Positions 33,502 to 44,026 of a DNA stretch of 53,368 nucleotides are shown here, one piece after another; position 1 is the stretch's first letter; each line of letters starts with the position of its first letter. This stretch comes from Candidatus Pseudogracilibacillus intestinigallinarum (GTDB lineage Bacteria; Bacillota; Bacilli; Bacillales; Amphibacillaceae), in contig DXHX01000015.1 of NCBI GenBank assembly GCA_019113205.1, positions 1 through 53,368 on the forward strand, read 5' to 3'. The notes below the pieces were generated by a model. The model was not told the origin of the DNA, did no database searches, and saw only the letters and a list, made by a program, of their open reading frames with translations. Position numbers and translations under genes: made by a program.

Positions 33502-34692
33502 ATGAAATTTCATAAAGCTATATTCGGAGCATATCATTTAAACTTACATAACATACATATCGAACGTTTTTTACATATGTGTTATGAAATGAATGTTCCA
33601 TTTTATCAATTGTGTATGGTAGAGAAAGAAAAATGGTCTATAAAAATTTTACGGAAAGATTGGCATAAAATAGCTCATATGATTGAAGAAGCATCGATTC
33701 CAGTTACAATCGTTGGACAAACCGGAATCACCTATTATGTACAGCGGTTTTTACATAGAAAGGAATGGGTAGTTACACTCGTTCTGTCGTCTTTATTATT
33801 ATTTTTATTACAATTTGTCGTATTCGATGTTCGTTATAATTCGATGCCTATATATATTGAAAAAGAGATTGAGAAGGAAATGAAAAACATAGGTTTACAA
33901 AAATGGGCTTGGATTCCATCTTTAGACCACCCTAAGCAAATGGAACAGTATATTATCGACCAGTTACATTCCATTCAACATATTCAAATTGAAAGAAGTG
34001 GCAATACATATTTGATAGATGTAGAAGAGAAAAAGGTGGAACCGAAAGAATCACACAAGCCCCCACAACATTTAGTTGCAAATAAATCGGGTGTGATTGA
34101 AAAAGCATCTATCGTGCAAGGAGATATGCTCGTACATCGCTATGAAGTGGTGGAAAAAGGCGATATACTTGTATCAGGTGAAATAGTGAATGATGAAGAT
34201 AATGATATAAAACATTATGTACATGCTGAAGGTGCTGTATATGCCACAACATGGTATGAAGTGAATATTTCGATGCCAGTTGAACAATATAAAGAACAAA
34301 TTGTAGGTTTAAATGCACATCAATATCGATTACGAATAAATAATGTAGAGATCCCTATTTGGGGAAATATATTTCACGCTTATGAGCCTAAAAAGGAAGA
34401 GAAAATACTGAAAGATCAATGGAAATTCTTTCGAGAATGGCCAGTAGAAATACGTGAACTATATTATTATGAAAAAGAACAAATTGAAAATAGCGTATCA
34501 AAAGATCAATTGAAAAAACGAATGACTCATTATATAACAAAATATTTGAAGAAAAACTTAGGTAAACATGTTAAAATAAAGAAATACTATATTTTGCATG
34601 AAGAACAAGTCAATGGTAGAGTAAAATGGAACTTATATGTAAGTGTAACAGAAAACATCGCATCACCGAAAAAGATTCATCATAAACGTTAA
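33502..34692 (+). CDS. yqfD: Sporulation protein YqfD
   Basis: About 396 residues. A cytoplasmic N-terminal region (1-90) is followed by one membrane helix (about 92-110, VVTLVLSSLLLFLLQFVVF) and an outer domain with the GVIEKASIVQGDMLVHRYEVVEKGDILVSGE beta region near 195-225 (seen as GVIEKASIVQGD and VEKGDILVSGE). This fits the YqfD sporulation family, made in the mother cell during engulfment. GGTGGGA precedes the ATG. The companion gene yqfC, usually just upstream, is missing here. Confidence 0.9.
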   Translation: MKFHKAIFGAYHLNLHNIHIERFLHMCYEMNVPFYQLCMVEKEKWSIKILRKDWHKIAHMIEEASIPVTIVGQTGITYYVQRFLHRKEWVVTLVLSSLLLFLLQFVVFDVRYNSMPIYIEKEIEKEMKNIGLQKWAWIPSLDHPKQMEQYIIDQLHSIQHIQIERSGNTYLIDVEEKKVEPKESHKPPQHLVANKSGVIEKASIVQGDMLVHRYEVVEKGDILVSGEIVNDEDNDIKHYVHAEGAVYATTWYEVNISMPVEQYKEQIVGLNAHQYRLRINNVEIPIWGNIFHAYEPKKEEKILKDQWKFFREWPVEIRELYYYEKEQIENSVSKDQLKKRMTHYITKYLKKNLGKHVKIKKYYILHEEQVNGRVKWNLYVSVTENIASPKKIHHKR

Positions 34693-34712
34693 ATGGATAA
34701 AGGAGTAAAAGC

Positions 34713-35669
34713 ATGTCAGAACATTTAGAACAAATAAATTTGCATTTGAACGATGTAAATGAAGCAAGAGAATTATTTGGAACGAATGATAAATTTTTAC
34801 AATTAATTGAAGCACAGTTAAAAGTGGAAATTGTGACACGTGGAGAACAAGTAAGTGTTTCTGGTGAAGATCCTGCACTTGTTCAAGTTATTTTACATAG
34901 TTTATTACAAATTATTCGAAAAGGACTAACGATTACAGAACGGGATGTCGTATATGCGATTAAATTAGCGAAAGAAGGAAACATCGAACAATTTGAAACA
35001 TTATTTGAAGACGAAATAACAAAAAATGCAAAAGGTAAATCTATTCGCGTAAAAACACTTGGACAAAAAGCTTATATTGATGCCATGCACCATCATGATC
35101 TTGTTTTTGGTATTGGTCCTGCAGGGACAGGTAAAACATATTTGGCTGTTGTAAAAGCGGTAGATGCATTGAAAAAAGGAGAGGTAAAAAGAATCGTTTT
35201 AACACGACCGGCTGTCGAGGCCGGTGAAAGTTTAGGTTTTTTACCTGGTGATTTAAAAGAAAAAGTAGATCCTTATTTACGACCGCTTTATGACGGGTTG
35301 AATGATGTGCTAGGTAAGGAACAGGCAGCTAGGTTAATTGAAAAAGAAATCATTGAAATTGCTCCGTTAGCATATATGCGTGGGCGTACATTGGATAATG
35401 CTTTTGTTATTTTAGATGAAGCACAAAACACAACTCCAGAACAAATGAAGATGTTTTTAACTCGTCTTGGTTTTGGAGCTAAAATGGTCATAACTGGAGA
35501 TGTTACCCAGATTGATTTACCTAAAGGGGTACAATCTGGACTGATAAAAGCGAATAATATTTTAAAAGATGTAGCAGATATAGCTTTTATTTATTTAAAT
35601 GAATCTGATGTCGTGAGACACCCACTAGTCCAAAAGATTATTGCAGCATATGATAAAAAAGATACATAA
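34713..35669 (+). CDS. phoH: PhoH family ATPase
   Basis: Cytoplasmic P-loop ATPase of 318 residues, linked to RNA metabolism and ribosome maturation with its neighbour YbeY. An N-terminal KH-like region covers about 1-110; Walker A GPAGTGKTYLA is near 136, RPAVEAGESLGFLPGDL near 166, and Walker B VILDEAQNTTPEQM near 231 with an arginine-containing downstream sensor. The ribosome site AAAGGAG is well placed. First of a phoH-pgpH-ybeY-dgkA run with short gaps. Confidence 0.95.
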   Translation: MSEHLEQINLHLNDVNEARELFGTNDKFLQLIEAQLKVEIVTRGEQVSVSGEDPALVQVILHSLLQIIRKGLTITERDVVYAIKLAKEGNIEQFETLFEDEITKNAKGKSIRVKTLGQKAYIDAMHHHDLVFGIGPAGTGKTYLAVVKAVDALKKGEVKRIVLTRPAVEAGESLGFLPGDLKEKVDPYLRPLYDGLNDVLGKEQAARLIEKEIIEIAPLAYMRGRTLDNAFVILDEAQNTTPEQMKMFLTRLGFGAKMVITGDVTQIDLPKGVQSGLIKANNILKDVADIAFIYLNESDVVRHPLVQKIIAAYDKKDT

Positions 35670-35694
35670 TTGCCCTTACTTGAGGTGAATACAA

Positions 35695-37803
35695 ATGAAA
35701 AAGTTTATCGACAAATTATTCTCTATTTTTAATAGTGAGTCTAAAGCGATTGCGATTTATTTACCAATGTTTATTTTACTTGCCTTTATCTTTGTCATCA
35801 CGATTAATAATGTATATACAAAAACATATGATATTGAGCGATTTGATAGGGCGAAGGAAACGATACGTTCACCAATTACAATTGAAAATGAAGTAGAAAC
35901 AGATAGGAAAATGCGAGAAACTGTTTCAAATGTGGTGGACAGATATACTGTTTCAGAAGAAATTACAGAAGAGCAAGTAGGATTATTAGAGGAACTGTTT
36001 GATGCTATTGAAACGATAGAAAAAGAAGACACTAATAAAACGCCTATTTCTCTAGAAGATAAGACGACACATTTAGAAGAAATATTATCAGAGGAGTTAA
36101 TCAATGAAATAGATGAGGTTGTTTTTATGCAGCTGTTTCGTCTGGATGTGAAGGATCGGACGAAAGCGAAGAAAACATTTATTCAATCTGTTGAAAAAAC
36201 ATTGAATAATGGGGTGCGCATTGAAAATATTCAAAGCGCCAAAGAAGAAGTAAAATCTATTTTAAAATATTCCTCTTTAGATGATGAAACAAAGGATGCA
36301 TTTAAGGAGCTAATTGATTTTTCTGTCGTAGAAAATTCCTTTTTTGATATCGAAAAAACGATGGAAGCAAGAAACGAAGCTGCGAGTGGGGTAGAACCTG
36401 TTATGATTCGTAGCGGGGATATTATCGTTCGTGAAGGTCAAATTGTAACAAATGAAATATACGAAGAATTGCAATTAGTCGGGTTGTTAAATCGTGGCAA
36501 TCAAATTTTACCTGCGATTGGACTATTGATTTTTGCTACTTTTTTATTAAGTATTATTACGTATGAATTAAATCGCTTGTATCGCCGTCAACATTTAACT
36601 CCAGCAAAAACGATTGCTGTTCTTTTTATTAGTATTATTACGATTACGCTCATGAAAATAATGAGTTTATATACAGATCAATTGCAATCTGTCTTTTTAT
36701 TAGTCCCTGTCGCAACAGGTGTTTTACTTATTCGTCTTTTAATATATGAACGTTTAGCGATTATATTGGCGATTGTTTATGCGATTTTAGGAAGCATTAT
36801 TTTTAATGGAGAAATACCGGGCTCATTAAATATTGAATCATTTTTATATTTTATATTTTTCCAGTTGGCAGGTATTTATTTGTTGAGAGATGTTAGAGAC
36901 CGTATGTCGATTATAAAAACTGCATTTGGAATGGCTATAATAAATGTTATGACAATTATGTTCTTTTTATTCCTTTCATTTCAACAATATTATTTTATTG
37001 ATTTTATTATACATGCAAGTTTCGGAGTGGCGGCGGCTATTTTGTCTGTCGTCCTTACGATCGGGTTAATGCCTTTCTTTGAAACTGGGTTAGGTATTTT
37101 AACAGATAGTAAGTTATTGCATTTAGCGAATCCAAATCAACCATTATTACGGAAAATTTTACAAGATGCTCCAGGTACGTACCATCACTCTGTTATGGTT
37201 GCCAATTTAAGTGAAACAGCATGTGAAGCAATTGGCGCAAATGGTTTATTAGCGAGAGTTGGTTCGTATTACCATGATATCGGAAAAACAGTAAACCCAT
37301 ATTATTTTATTGAAAATCAAGTCGGTATTAAAAATCCACACGATTTTATTTCTGCAAAGGAAAGTGCTGAAATTATTATTGGTCATGTAACAAATGGGGC
37401 TGAAATGTTAAAAAAGGAACAATTACCAAAAGAAATCATTGATATTTGTTTACAACATCACGGGACATCTTTAGTTGAATATTTTTATCGAATGGCAGAA
37501 AAAGAAGGGAAACAGGTAGACGAGGCAGACTTTCGTTATCCTGGACCAAGACCGCAAACGAAAGAAGCGGGTGTCATCTCTATTTGTGATGCGACAGAAG
37601 CGGCGGTTCGTTCACTTGACGAACCTTCCAATGAAAAAATTGCAAATATTGTTCAAAATATCGTTAATAATAAATTATTAGACGGTCAATTTAATGAAAC
37701 GCCTTTAACAATTAAAGAAATTCATACTATTCGTGAGACGGTTTGTACAACATTACAAGGGATATTTCATTCGAGAATCCAGTATCCTGATAAGGAGGAA
37801 TAA
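35695..37803 (+). CDS. pgpH: Cyclic-di-AMP phosphodiesterase PgpH
   Basis: Seven-helix membrane receptor with HD hydrolase domain that degrades c-di-AMP to pApA, controlling potassium and osmotic balance. 702 residues. The first helix is at about 15-40, then a 7TMR-HDED outer domain (about 45-260), a bundle of membrane helices (about 275-470), and the HD domain from about 485. Metal ligands include TYHHSVMVA near 495, the HD pair in YYHDIGK near 525, and the LQHHGTSL His pair near 584. All catalytic residues are present. Confidence 0.95.
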   Translation: MKKFIDKLFSIFNSESKAIAIYLPMFILLAFIFVITINNVYTKTYDIERFDRAKETIRSPITIENEVETDRKMRETVSNVVDRYTVSEEITEEQVGLLEELFDAIETIEKEDTNKTPISLEDKTTHLEEILSEELINEIDEVVFMQLFRLDVKDRTKAKKTFIQSVEKTLNNGVRIENIQSAKEEVKSILKYSSLDDETKDAFKELIDFSVVENSFFDIEKTMEARNEAASGVEPVMIRSGDIIVREGQIVTNEIYEELQLVGLLNRGNQILPAIGLLIFATFLLSIITYELNRLYRRQHLTPAKTIAVLFISIITITLMKIMSLYTDQLQSVFLLVPVATGVLLIRLLIYERLAIILAIVYAILGSIIFNGEIPGSLNIESFLYFIFFQLAGIYLLRDVRDRMSIIKTAFGMAIINVMTIMFFLFLSFQQYYFIDFIIHASFGVAAAILSVVLTIGLMPFFETGLGILTDSKLLHLANPNQPLLRKILQDAPGTYHHSVMVANLSETACEAIGANGLLARVGSYYHDIGKTVNPYYFIENQVGIKNPHDFISAKESAEIIIGHVTNGAEMLKKEQLPKEIIDICLQHHGTSLVEYFYRMAEKEGKQVDEADFRYPGPRPQTKEAGVISICDATEAAVRSLDEPSNEKIANIVQNIVNNKLLDGQFNETPLTIKEIHTIRETVCTTLQGIFHSRIQYPDKEE

Positions 37804-37805
37804 AT

Positions 37806-38261
37806 ATGCATATAGATCTAACAGATGAAACAGGACAGTTAAAAGAAAAAGATTGTTTACTGCTACAAAAAATTGTAACGTATGCTGCGGAAAAAGAACA
37901 ATTGCAACAGAATGCTGAAGTCTCTCTCGTTATTGTCGATAATGATGCAATTCAGCAATTAAATAAATCTTATCGTCAAAAAGATAATGCGACAGATGTG
38001 CTATCTTTTCCGATGGTAGAGGATTTTAATCAAGTGGACGAACGTTTACCACTTATGATTGGTGATATAATTATTTCCATTGATAAAGTGAAAGAACAAG
38101 CAGAAAGATATAACCACCCATTTGAACGAGAGTTGGCTTTTTTAGCTATCCATGGTTTTCTTCATTTAATTGGATACACACATGACGATGAGGAAGAGGA
38201 AAAAATAATGTTCGGAAAACAAGAGCAAATTTTACAGGAGTTTCAACTTGAAAGAGGATAA
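37806..38261 (+). CDS. ybeY: Endoribonuclease YbeY
   Basis: Zinc-dependent single-strand endoribonuclease needed for 16S rRNA 3' maturation and ribosome quality control. 151 residues. The three-His zinc site is HGFLHLIGYTHDD near residues 115-127. TDVLSFPM near 60 and LMIGDIIIS near 80 are also family words. The start follows the pgpH stop by two bases with AAGGAGG inside the pgpH end, so it is tightly coupled. Confidence 0.96.
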   Translation: MHIDLTDETGQLKEKDCLLLQKIVTYAAEKEQLQQNAEVSLVIVDNDAIQQLNKSYRQKDNATDVLSFPMVEDFNQVDERLPLMIGDIIISIDKVKEQAERYNHPFERELAFLAIHGFLHLIGYTHDDEEEEKIMFGKQEQILQEFQLERG

Positions 38262-38619
38262 GAAGAGAGGAATTGGTCTATCTTTTGCTTGGAACGGGAT
38301 AGTACAAGTTATCAAACGAGAAAGAAATATGCGTATCCATTGTGTAGTGGCATTATTTACGGTACTTTTTGGATTTATTTTTCAAATTTCACGTTTGGAA
38401 TGGATCACCATTACAATAGTTATCGTACTCGTTTTTGCTTTAGAAATGATGAATAGTGTATGTGAGCAGATCATTGACTATGTGAAGCCAGAAATTTCCA
38501 TGGAAGCAAAAATTATTAAAGATATGGCTGCTGGAGCTGTGTTAGTGGCAGCGATTGGAAGTATAATCATTGGCAGTCTTATTTTTATCCCGAAGATGTT
38601 CGCATTCTTCGGGATTTAA
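38248..38619 (+). CDS. dgkA: Undecaprenol/diacylglycerol kinase DgkA
   Basis: Small trimeric membrane kinase; Bacillus DgkA phosphorylates undecaprenol for wall synthesis. 123 residues, three helices (about 30-48, 53-75, 92-118). The core motif is ALEMMNSVCEQIIDYV near 64-79, with Glu and Asn as catalytic or metal residues, followed by AKIIKDMAAGAVLVAA. The start is TTG at 38248 with AGGAG seven bases upstream, overlapping the ybeY end by 14 bases. cdd, which follows dgkA in Bacillus subtilis, is absent. Confidence 0.93.
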   Translation: MKEDKKRGIGLSFAWNGIVQVIKRERNMRIHCVVALFTVLFGFIFQISRLEWITITIVIVLVFALEMMNSVCEQIIDYVKPEISMEAKIIKDMAAGAVLVAAIGSIIIGSLIFIPKMFAFFGI

Positions 38620-38620
38620 T
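38587..38620 (+). terminator. Terminator-like hairpin at the end of dgkA
   Basis: ATCCCGAAGA-TGTTCGCAT-TCTTCGGGAT spans the last codons of dgkA; the T-tract after it is short. Confidence 0.55.
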
Positions 38621-38733
38621 TTGTAAAAATGTTATGTACTTCATGATTTTATAAGAAGTTTTGTCGAAATGGTAGCACTATTTTAAATTTGTAGTAAAAT
38701 GTAAACAAAGCTAGGACAACTTAGGAGGAAGTT

Positions 38734-39630
38734 ATGGAAGAGAAACACGTGTCAGGGTTCGTAACGATGATTGGACGACCAAATGTAGGAAAATCAACAT
38801 TATTAAATCAAATTATTGGGGAAAAAATTTCTATTATTAGCGATAAAATACAAACGACAAGACATGCGATTCAAGGAATATATTCAGACGATGTTGGACA
38901 AATTGTGTTCATCGATACACCAGGTGTGCATAAACCGAAACATCGTTTAGGGGATTATATGGTCGATGTGTCTTTACAAACAATTTCAGATGTAGACCTT
39001 ATTCTTTTCGTAGTTAACGCAAACGAAGGAATAGGTCGAGGCGATCAATTTATTATGGAAAAATTAAAAAAAGCAAATGTACCTGTGTTTTTACTCCTTA
39101 ATAAAGTGGACCTCATTCATCCGGATGAATTGTTCCCATTGATTGCAACGTATAAAGAACAATTCGATTTCGCTGAAATTATCCCTGTTTCTGCTCTAAA
39201 TGGTAATAATGTACAGAAATTAATTTCTCTCGTACAAGAAAGATTACCAGAAGGACCGAAGTATTTTGATGAAGATGCATTAACAGATAAAACAGAACGA
39301 TTTTTAGTCAGTGAATTGATTCGAGAAAAAGTGTTGCATCATACTGAGGAAGAAGTACCACATTCCATAAATGTTGTCGTTGAAAACTTTTCTACATCTG
39401 AACATGGAAAAGTTCATATTCAAGCATTAATCATTACCGAAAGATCTTCCCAAAAAGGAATTTTAATCGGTAAGAAAGGGTCCATGTTAAAGAAGATTGG
39501 AAAAGAAGCTAGACTAGATATTGAAAAAATGTTAGATGAAAAGGTTTTTTTAGAACTATGGGTGAAAGTAGAAAAAGATTGGCGAAATAAACAATCAAGC
39601 TTAACAAAATTTGGCTTTGAAACAGAATAA
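38734..39630 (+). CDS. era: GTPase Era
   Basis: Essential ribosome-assembly GTPase that binds the 3' end of 16S rRNA. 298 residues. G1 GRPNVGKS near 14, switch/G2 QTTRH, G3 DTPG near 61, G4 NKVD near 124 and G5 SAL near 153. The C-terminal KH domain carries ILIGKKGSMLKKIG near 247. AGGAGG precedes the ATG at 38734. Confidence 0.97.
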   Translation: MEEKHVSGFVTMIGRPNVGKSTLLNQIIGEKISIISDKIQTTRHAIQGIYSDDVGQIVFIDTPGVHKPKHRLGDYMVDVSLQTISDVDLILFVVNANEGIGRGDQFIMEKLKKANVPVFLLLNKVDLIHPDELFPLIATYKEQFDFAEIIPVSALNGNNVQKLISLVQERLPEGPKYFDEDALTDKTERFLVSELIREKVLHHTEEEVPHSINVVVENFSTSEHGKVHIQALIITERSSQKGILIGKKGSMLKKIGKEARLDIEKMLDEKVFLELWVKVEKDWRNKQSSLTKFGFETE

Positions 39631-39734
39631 ACTGTTTGGTAAATTTTATAACTTATGTTTTACGTACTGTAGGAAAAATTATAAAGTAAGCATCATTTAT
39701 GTAATACAATAAAATATAGAAAGGACGATTTTCT

Positions 39735-39893
39735 GTGCATCAAAAAATGTGGAAAGTATTTTTACAAACAGGAAACGTTGAAGCATATTTATTGTTAAAA
39801 AAAATGGAAGCTAGTTATGTTAACAGACCGTATGAACCAAACATAAGTAAGCACATCGTTTCTCTGAAGCCCGAAGTAAATAAACAAGCATAA
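39735..39893 (+). CDS. yqzL: YqzL-family small protein
   Basis: 52-residue protein starting at a GTG (39735) after AAAGGACG. The sequence includes MWKVFLQTGNVEAYLLLKKM, the family pattern of Bacillus YqzL (WKVFSQTGNIDTYLLFKE), and sits between era and recO as yqzL does. Too short for most ORF searches. Its function is unknown. Confidence 0.8.
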   Translation: MHQKMWKVFLQTGNVEAYLLLKKMEASYVNRPYEPNISKHIVSLKPEVNKQA

Positions 39894-39905
39894 AGGGGCA
39901 TGCAC

Positions 39906-40649
39906 ATGTTAAGACAATTAGAAGGAATTGTTTTAAGAAGTCGTGATTACGGGGAAACACATAAAATAATTACAATCTACACAAAACAAATTGGTAAAAT
40001 AACAGCACTTTGTCGGGGAGCAAATAAACCGAAAAGCCGTCTTAGTGCTGTTTCACAACCTTTTATTTACGGTGATTTTCAAGCGTATATGCCAAAAGGG
40101 TTGAGTACTGTACAGCAAGCAAGTGTATTACAATCCTTTCGAAAAATAAGAGAAGATATTGAAAAAACAGCCTATGCATCTTATATCGTCGAATTACTTG
40201 AAAAATTAACAGAAGAAAAAGAACGAGATGTCTTTTTGTTTAAAGAACTATTGCTTACACTCACTTGGATTAATGAACATGATTCTTATTTTATCCCAAT
40301 TATGATGTTTGAATTGAAAATGTTTGAAAAAGGTGGATTTAAACCTTTGTTAGATCAGTGTATGCAATGTGGGGAAAAAGAAGGGCCATTTGCTTTTTCA
40401 GTTCAGGAAGGTGGCGTACTTTGTCTACGTTGTCAAAGTGTCGATCCATATGCGATTACATTAAATAAAGCTTTAACGAAGTTATTGCCAATTTTACAAT
40501 CCGTCTCATTAGAAAGGGTTGGAAATATTTCGGTAAAAGAAGAGAATGTTTTAATGATGCGACGTTTGCTCGATGCATATTATGATCGATTTGGTAGTTA
40601 TACATTAAAGTCTAAACGATTTTTAGAGCAACTCGATAAATTAAAATAA
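39906..40649 (+). CDS. recO: DNA repair protein RecO
   Basis: Recombination mediator that loads RecA on SSB-coated DNA with RecR. 247 residues. An N-terminal OB fold (about 1-80, GIVLRSRDYGETHKII), then a helical domain with a four-Cys zinc site: CMQCGEKEG near 148 and GGVLCLRCQ near 166. AAAGGGG lies seven bases before ATG 39906; the ATG at 39900 is too close to it. Confidence 0.95.
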   Translation: MLRQLEGIVLRSRDYGETHKIITIYTKQIGKITALCRGANKPKSRLSAVSQPFIYGDFQAYMPKGLSTVQQASVLQSFRKIREDIEKTAYASYIVELLEKLTEEKERDVFLFKELLLTLTWINEHDSYFIPIMMFELKMFEKGGFKPLLDQCMQCGEKEGPFAFSVQEGGVLCLRCQSVDPYAITLNKALTKLLPILQSVSLERVGNISVKEENVLMMRRLLDAYYDRFGSYTLKSKRFLEQLDKLK

Positions 40650-40659
40650 ACGAAAAAAG

Positions 40660-40688
40660 TTGCAATTATCATTCTTTTTTTGTATGAT
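40660..40688 (+). promoter_or_regulatory. Sigma-A promoter of the glyQS T-box leader
   Basis: -35 TTGCAA (40660-40665), 17-base spacer, -10 TATGAT (40683-40688). Start near 40695, just before stem I. Confidence 0.7.
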
Positions 40689-40694
40689 AAAGAT

Positions 40695-40920
40695 AATTGT
40701 ATGCGAGGAAAGGGAAAAGTACATATTGTCACCTATTTTTTAGCGAGTCCAGGATAGTGTAAGCTGGATGATAGTACAATATGGAAAGGCACCCTGGAGC
40801 ACGTAATATCATCTAAAGTGGCTTTACAATTGTAAGGCAAATAGGGTGGAACCGCGGGCAAGAATCCGTCCCTATGTCTTTTTATTCTAAGATAAGAAGA
40901 CATAGGGACGGATTTTTTAT
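40695..40920 (+). promoter_or_regulatory. T-box riboswitch controlling glyQ-glyS
   Basis: tRNA-sensing leader. The invariant T-box AGGGTGGAACCGCG is at 40843-40856. The terminator pairs 40863-40880 with 40897-40914 (18 bases, perfect) followed by T6. Stem I features include the AGCGAG-type bulge near 40742 and a candidate specifier GGC at 40788-40790, matching glycine. Uncharged tRNA-Gly would stabilise the antiterminator and let glyQS be read. Confidence 0.92.
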
Positions 40921-40942
40921 TATGAGAAAGCGAGGAGTTAAT

Positions 40943-41827
40943 ATGAATATTCAAGAAATGATATTAACATTACAAAATTATTGGTCAAAGCAAAACTGTA
41001 TTTTAATGCAAGCATATGATACGGAAAAAGGAGCAGGAACAATGTCACCTATGACATTACTAAGAAGTTTAGGACCTGAGCCGTGGAATGTAGCATATGT
41101 GGAACCATCGAGACGTCCAGATGATGGTCGTTATGGAGAAAATCCAAATCGACTATATCAACACCATCAATACCAAGTAATCATGAAGCCGTCTCCAGAT
41201 AATATTCAAGATTTATATTTAGATTCTTTAGTTGCATTAGGAATTAATCCGTTAGAACATGATATTCGATTTGTTGAAGATAACTGGGAAAACCCAACAT
41301 TAGGTGCAGCAGGGCTTGGTTGGGAAGTTTGGTTAGACGGAATGGAAATTACACAGTTTACATATTTCCAACAAGTTGGTGGATTGGAAGCAAATCCAGT
41401 TGCAGTAGAGTTGACATACGGTATTGAACGATTAGCGTCCTATATTCAAGATAAGGAAAACGTTTTTGATCTAGAGTGGGTCAATGGCGTAACATATCGC
41501 GATATCTTTTTACAACCGGAATTTGAACATTCAAAATATGCGTTTGAAACATCAAATACGGAAACATTATTTGAATTATTTACCCTTTATGAAGAAGAAG
41601 CGCGCGCAACAATGGAAAAAGGGTTAATCTTCCCTGCATATGATTACGTATTGAAATGTTCCCATACATTCAACTTACTAGATGCAAGAGGAGTAATTAG
41701 TGTGACGGAAAGAACAGGCTACATTGCGAGAGTACGTAATTTAGCACGTAGTATTTCACAAGCATATGTGGCAGAACGAGAAAAATTAGGTTTCCCGATG
41801 TTAAAGGAGGAGCTTTGCAATGAGTAG
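40943..41827 (+). CDS. glyQ: Glycyl-tRNA synthetase alpha subunit
   Basis: Catalytic half of the alpha2-beta2 glycyl-tRNA synthetase. 294 residues. Class II motifs are visible: [20 protein letters not shown] with [16 protein letters not shown] near 35-63, and [14 protein letters not shown] near 160. The ATG at 40943 follows GAGGAG; the ORF extends upstream into the T-box terminator but that part is not translated. Overlaps glyS by eight bases. Confidence 0.97.
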   Translation: MNIQEMILTLQNYWSKQNCILMQAYDTEKGAGTMSPMTLLRSLGPEPWNVAYVEPSRRPDDGRYGENPNRLYQHHQYQVIMKPSPDNIQDLYLDSLVALGINPLEHDIRFVEDNWENPTLGAAGLGWEVWLDGMEITQFTYFQQVGGLEANPVAVELTYGIERLASYIQDKENVFDLEWVNGVTYRDIFLQPEFEHSKYAFETSNTETLFELFTLYEEEARATMEKGLIFPAYDYVLKCSHTFNLLDARGVISVTERTGYIARVRNLARSISQAYVAEREKLGFPMLKEELCNE

Positions 41828-43889
41828 TAATGTTTTATTTGAAATTGGAATCGAAGAATTACCGGCAAGATTTATAGATGAAGCTGAGAAACAATTATTA
41901 GATCGTACTACAAAGTGGTTACGTGAAAAGAATATTCAATTTGAAGCGATGAAAACTTTCTCGACACCTCGACGTTTAGCAGTACTAATTGAAAATATCG
42001 CAGAAAAACAAGAAGTTGTAAAAGAGGAAGTACGTGGACCACAGATGAAAATTGCACAAGATGAAGAAGGAAATTGGTCCAAAGCGGCAATAGGTTTTGT
42101 AAAAGGACAAGGGAAGAATACAGAAGATATTTATACGAAGGAACTGAAAGGGCAAACATATATCTTTGTTGAAAAAGTATCAGAACAGAAAGAGACGAAA
42201 GAAATTTTGCCTGAATTTAAACAAATCATTTCTTCAATTCCTTTTCCACAAACGATGCGTTGGGGTAGTGGTTCGTTTCGCTTTGCGAGACCTATTCGTT
42301 GGATTGTTGCGTTATATAATGATGAAGTCATCCCATTTGACGTTGCAAATGTTACATCGAGTAATACAACAAGCGGTCACCGGTTTTTAGGAAGTAAAGT
42401 AACATTAACTTCGCCATCTGAATATGAGCAAGCATTAGAAGAAAATTTCGTCATTGTTAACCCAGTGAAGCGTGAACAGCTAATTGTAGAACAATTAAAA
42501 GTGTTAGAAAAAGATGCAAAATTCACTATAGAAATTGATGAGGAATTATTACATGAAGTTCGTAATTTGGTGGAGTATCCTCAAGCGTTTTATGGTTCAT
42601 TTGATGAATCTTACTTAGCTATTCCAGAGGAAGTGCTAATTACATCGATGAAAGAACATCAACGTTATTTTCCTGTTAAGAACAAAGAAACGAATGAGTT
42701 ATTACCATATTTTGTAAGTGTTCGTAATGGAAATAATCATGCAATTGATAATGTTATTAAAGGAAATGAAAAAGTATTACGTGCTCGTCTTGCAGATGGT
42801 GCCTTTTTCTTTGAAGAAGATCGTAAACATTCGATTGAATTTTATAATGATAAATTAAAGACAGTTGTTTTCCAAGAAAAAATTGGAACGGTGTATGAAA
42901 AAACGGAAAAAGTAAAAAATATAGCTGCATACTTAGCGGAAAAAGTTGAGTTAACAACAGAAGAACAAAAAGATGTTGTTCGTGCAGCAGAAGTATGTAA
43001 GTTTGACTTAGTGACAGATATGGTAAATGAATTCCCCGAATTACAAGGTATTATGGGAGAAAAATATGCGAAACATTTTGGAGAGTCAGAGGTTGTAGCG
43101 ACTGCAATTCGTGAACATTATTTACCAACGTCAGCTGGTGGAGCTTTACCAAAAACAAAAGTTGGATCAATCATCAGTATTGCTGATAAATTAGATACGA
43201 TTATTGGATGTATTTCTGTCGGATTAGTTCCATCCAGCTCACAGGATCCACTAGGATTAAGAAGACAAGCGATAGGAATTTTACGTATTTTATTAGAACA
43301 GAAATGGAATGTGCCTATAGAGGAATTGGTACATAAAGTTTGTGAACAATACGGTGTAACGGTAGAAGATATTCGTGCAGAAATTATTCAATTCTTTAAA
43401 AATAGAGCTGCGTACATTTTAGCGGATCGTGGTATTGAATCAGACGTCGTACAAGCTGTATTAGCAGATGGCATTGGTAACATGTTTGTGAAAATCCATA
43501 AAGCAAGATTATTATCTTTAAAACGCCAAGATAATTCGTTTAAACAAATTGAGGAATCCTTTACACGAGTAATGAATTTAGGTAAAAAATATGAACAAAC
43601 TGATATAGATGAAGCACTGTTTGAAACAGATTCTGAAAGAAAATTATATGATACGTATGTAGATGTTCGTGAAACATTTCATGCACAAATGAATAACGAA
43701 GAGGTTGCAGAAGCATTAGACACGTTATCTACATTATCTACTCCAATTAATGATTTCTTTGATCATAATATGGTAATGGCGAAAGATGAAAAAGTAAAAC
43801 AGAACCGTTTAGCTTTAATTCATGCCATTTCTAATTTGATTAAACAATTTGCGGATGTTACGTTAATTGAGTGGAAACAGCAACAATGA
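41820..43889 (+). CDS. glyS: Glycyl-tRNA synthetase beta subunit
   Basis: tRNA-binding and proofreading partner of GlyQ. 689 residues, normal length. N-terminal [14 protein letters not shown], then [20 protein letters not shown] near 143, an HD-like region (about 335-490) including [17 protein letters not shown] near 436, and the C-terminal DALR-type anticodon domain. AAAGGAGGAG lies within the glyQ end. Controlled by the upstream T-box. Confidence 0.97.
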   Translation: MSSNVLFEIGIEELPARFIDEAEKQLLDRTTKWLREKNIQFEAMKTFSTPRRLAVLIENIAEKQEVVKEEVRGPQMKIAQDEEGNWSKAAIGFVKGQGKNTEDIYTKELKGQTYIFVEKVSEQKETKEILPEFKQIISSIPFPQTMRWGSGSFRFARPIRWIVALYNDEVIPFDVANVTSSNTTSGHRFLGSKVTLTSPSEYEQALEENFVIVNPVKREQLIVEQLKVLEKDAKFTIEIDEELLHEVRNLVEYPQAFYGSFDESYLAIPEEVLITSMKEHQRYFPVKNKETNELLPYFVSVRNGNNHAIDNVIKGNEKVLRARLADGAFFFEEDRKHSIEFYNDKLKTVVFQEKIGTVYEKTEKVKNIAAYLAEKVELTTEEQKDVVRAAEVCKFDLVTDMVNEFPELQGIMGEKYAKHFGESEVVATAIREHYLPTSAGGALPKTKVGSIISIADKLDTIIGCISVGLVPSSSQDPLGLRRQAIGILRILLEQKWNVPIEELVHKVCEQYGVTVEDIRAEIIQFFKNRAAYILADRGIESDVVQAVLADGIGNMFVKIHKARLLSLKRQDNSFKQIEESFTRVMNLGKKYEQTDIDEALFETDSERKLYDTYVDVRETFHAQMNNEEVAEALDTLSTLSTPINDFFDHNMVMAKDEKVKQNRLALIHAISNLIKQFADVTLIEWKQQQ

Positions 43890-43972
43890 TAATAAATATG
43901 AATGACTCGTTTTCTTTTACAACGAATCATTATATACTATCTATATGTAATACATTTTCGTAAAAAGATTTT

Positions 43973-44000
43973 GGGGTTGGATAATGTTTGATCCAACCTC
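43973..44000 (+). promoter_or_regulatory. ccpN: Strong hairpin in the ccpN leader
   Basis: GGGGTTGGAT-AATGTTTG-ATCCAACCTC forms a ten-base stem 27 bases before the GTG start. It has no T run, so it is more likely a translational or mRNA-stability element than a terminator. Confidence 0.45.
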
Positions 44001-44026
44001 ATTACTATCTTATAGGTGGTGGAAAA

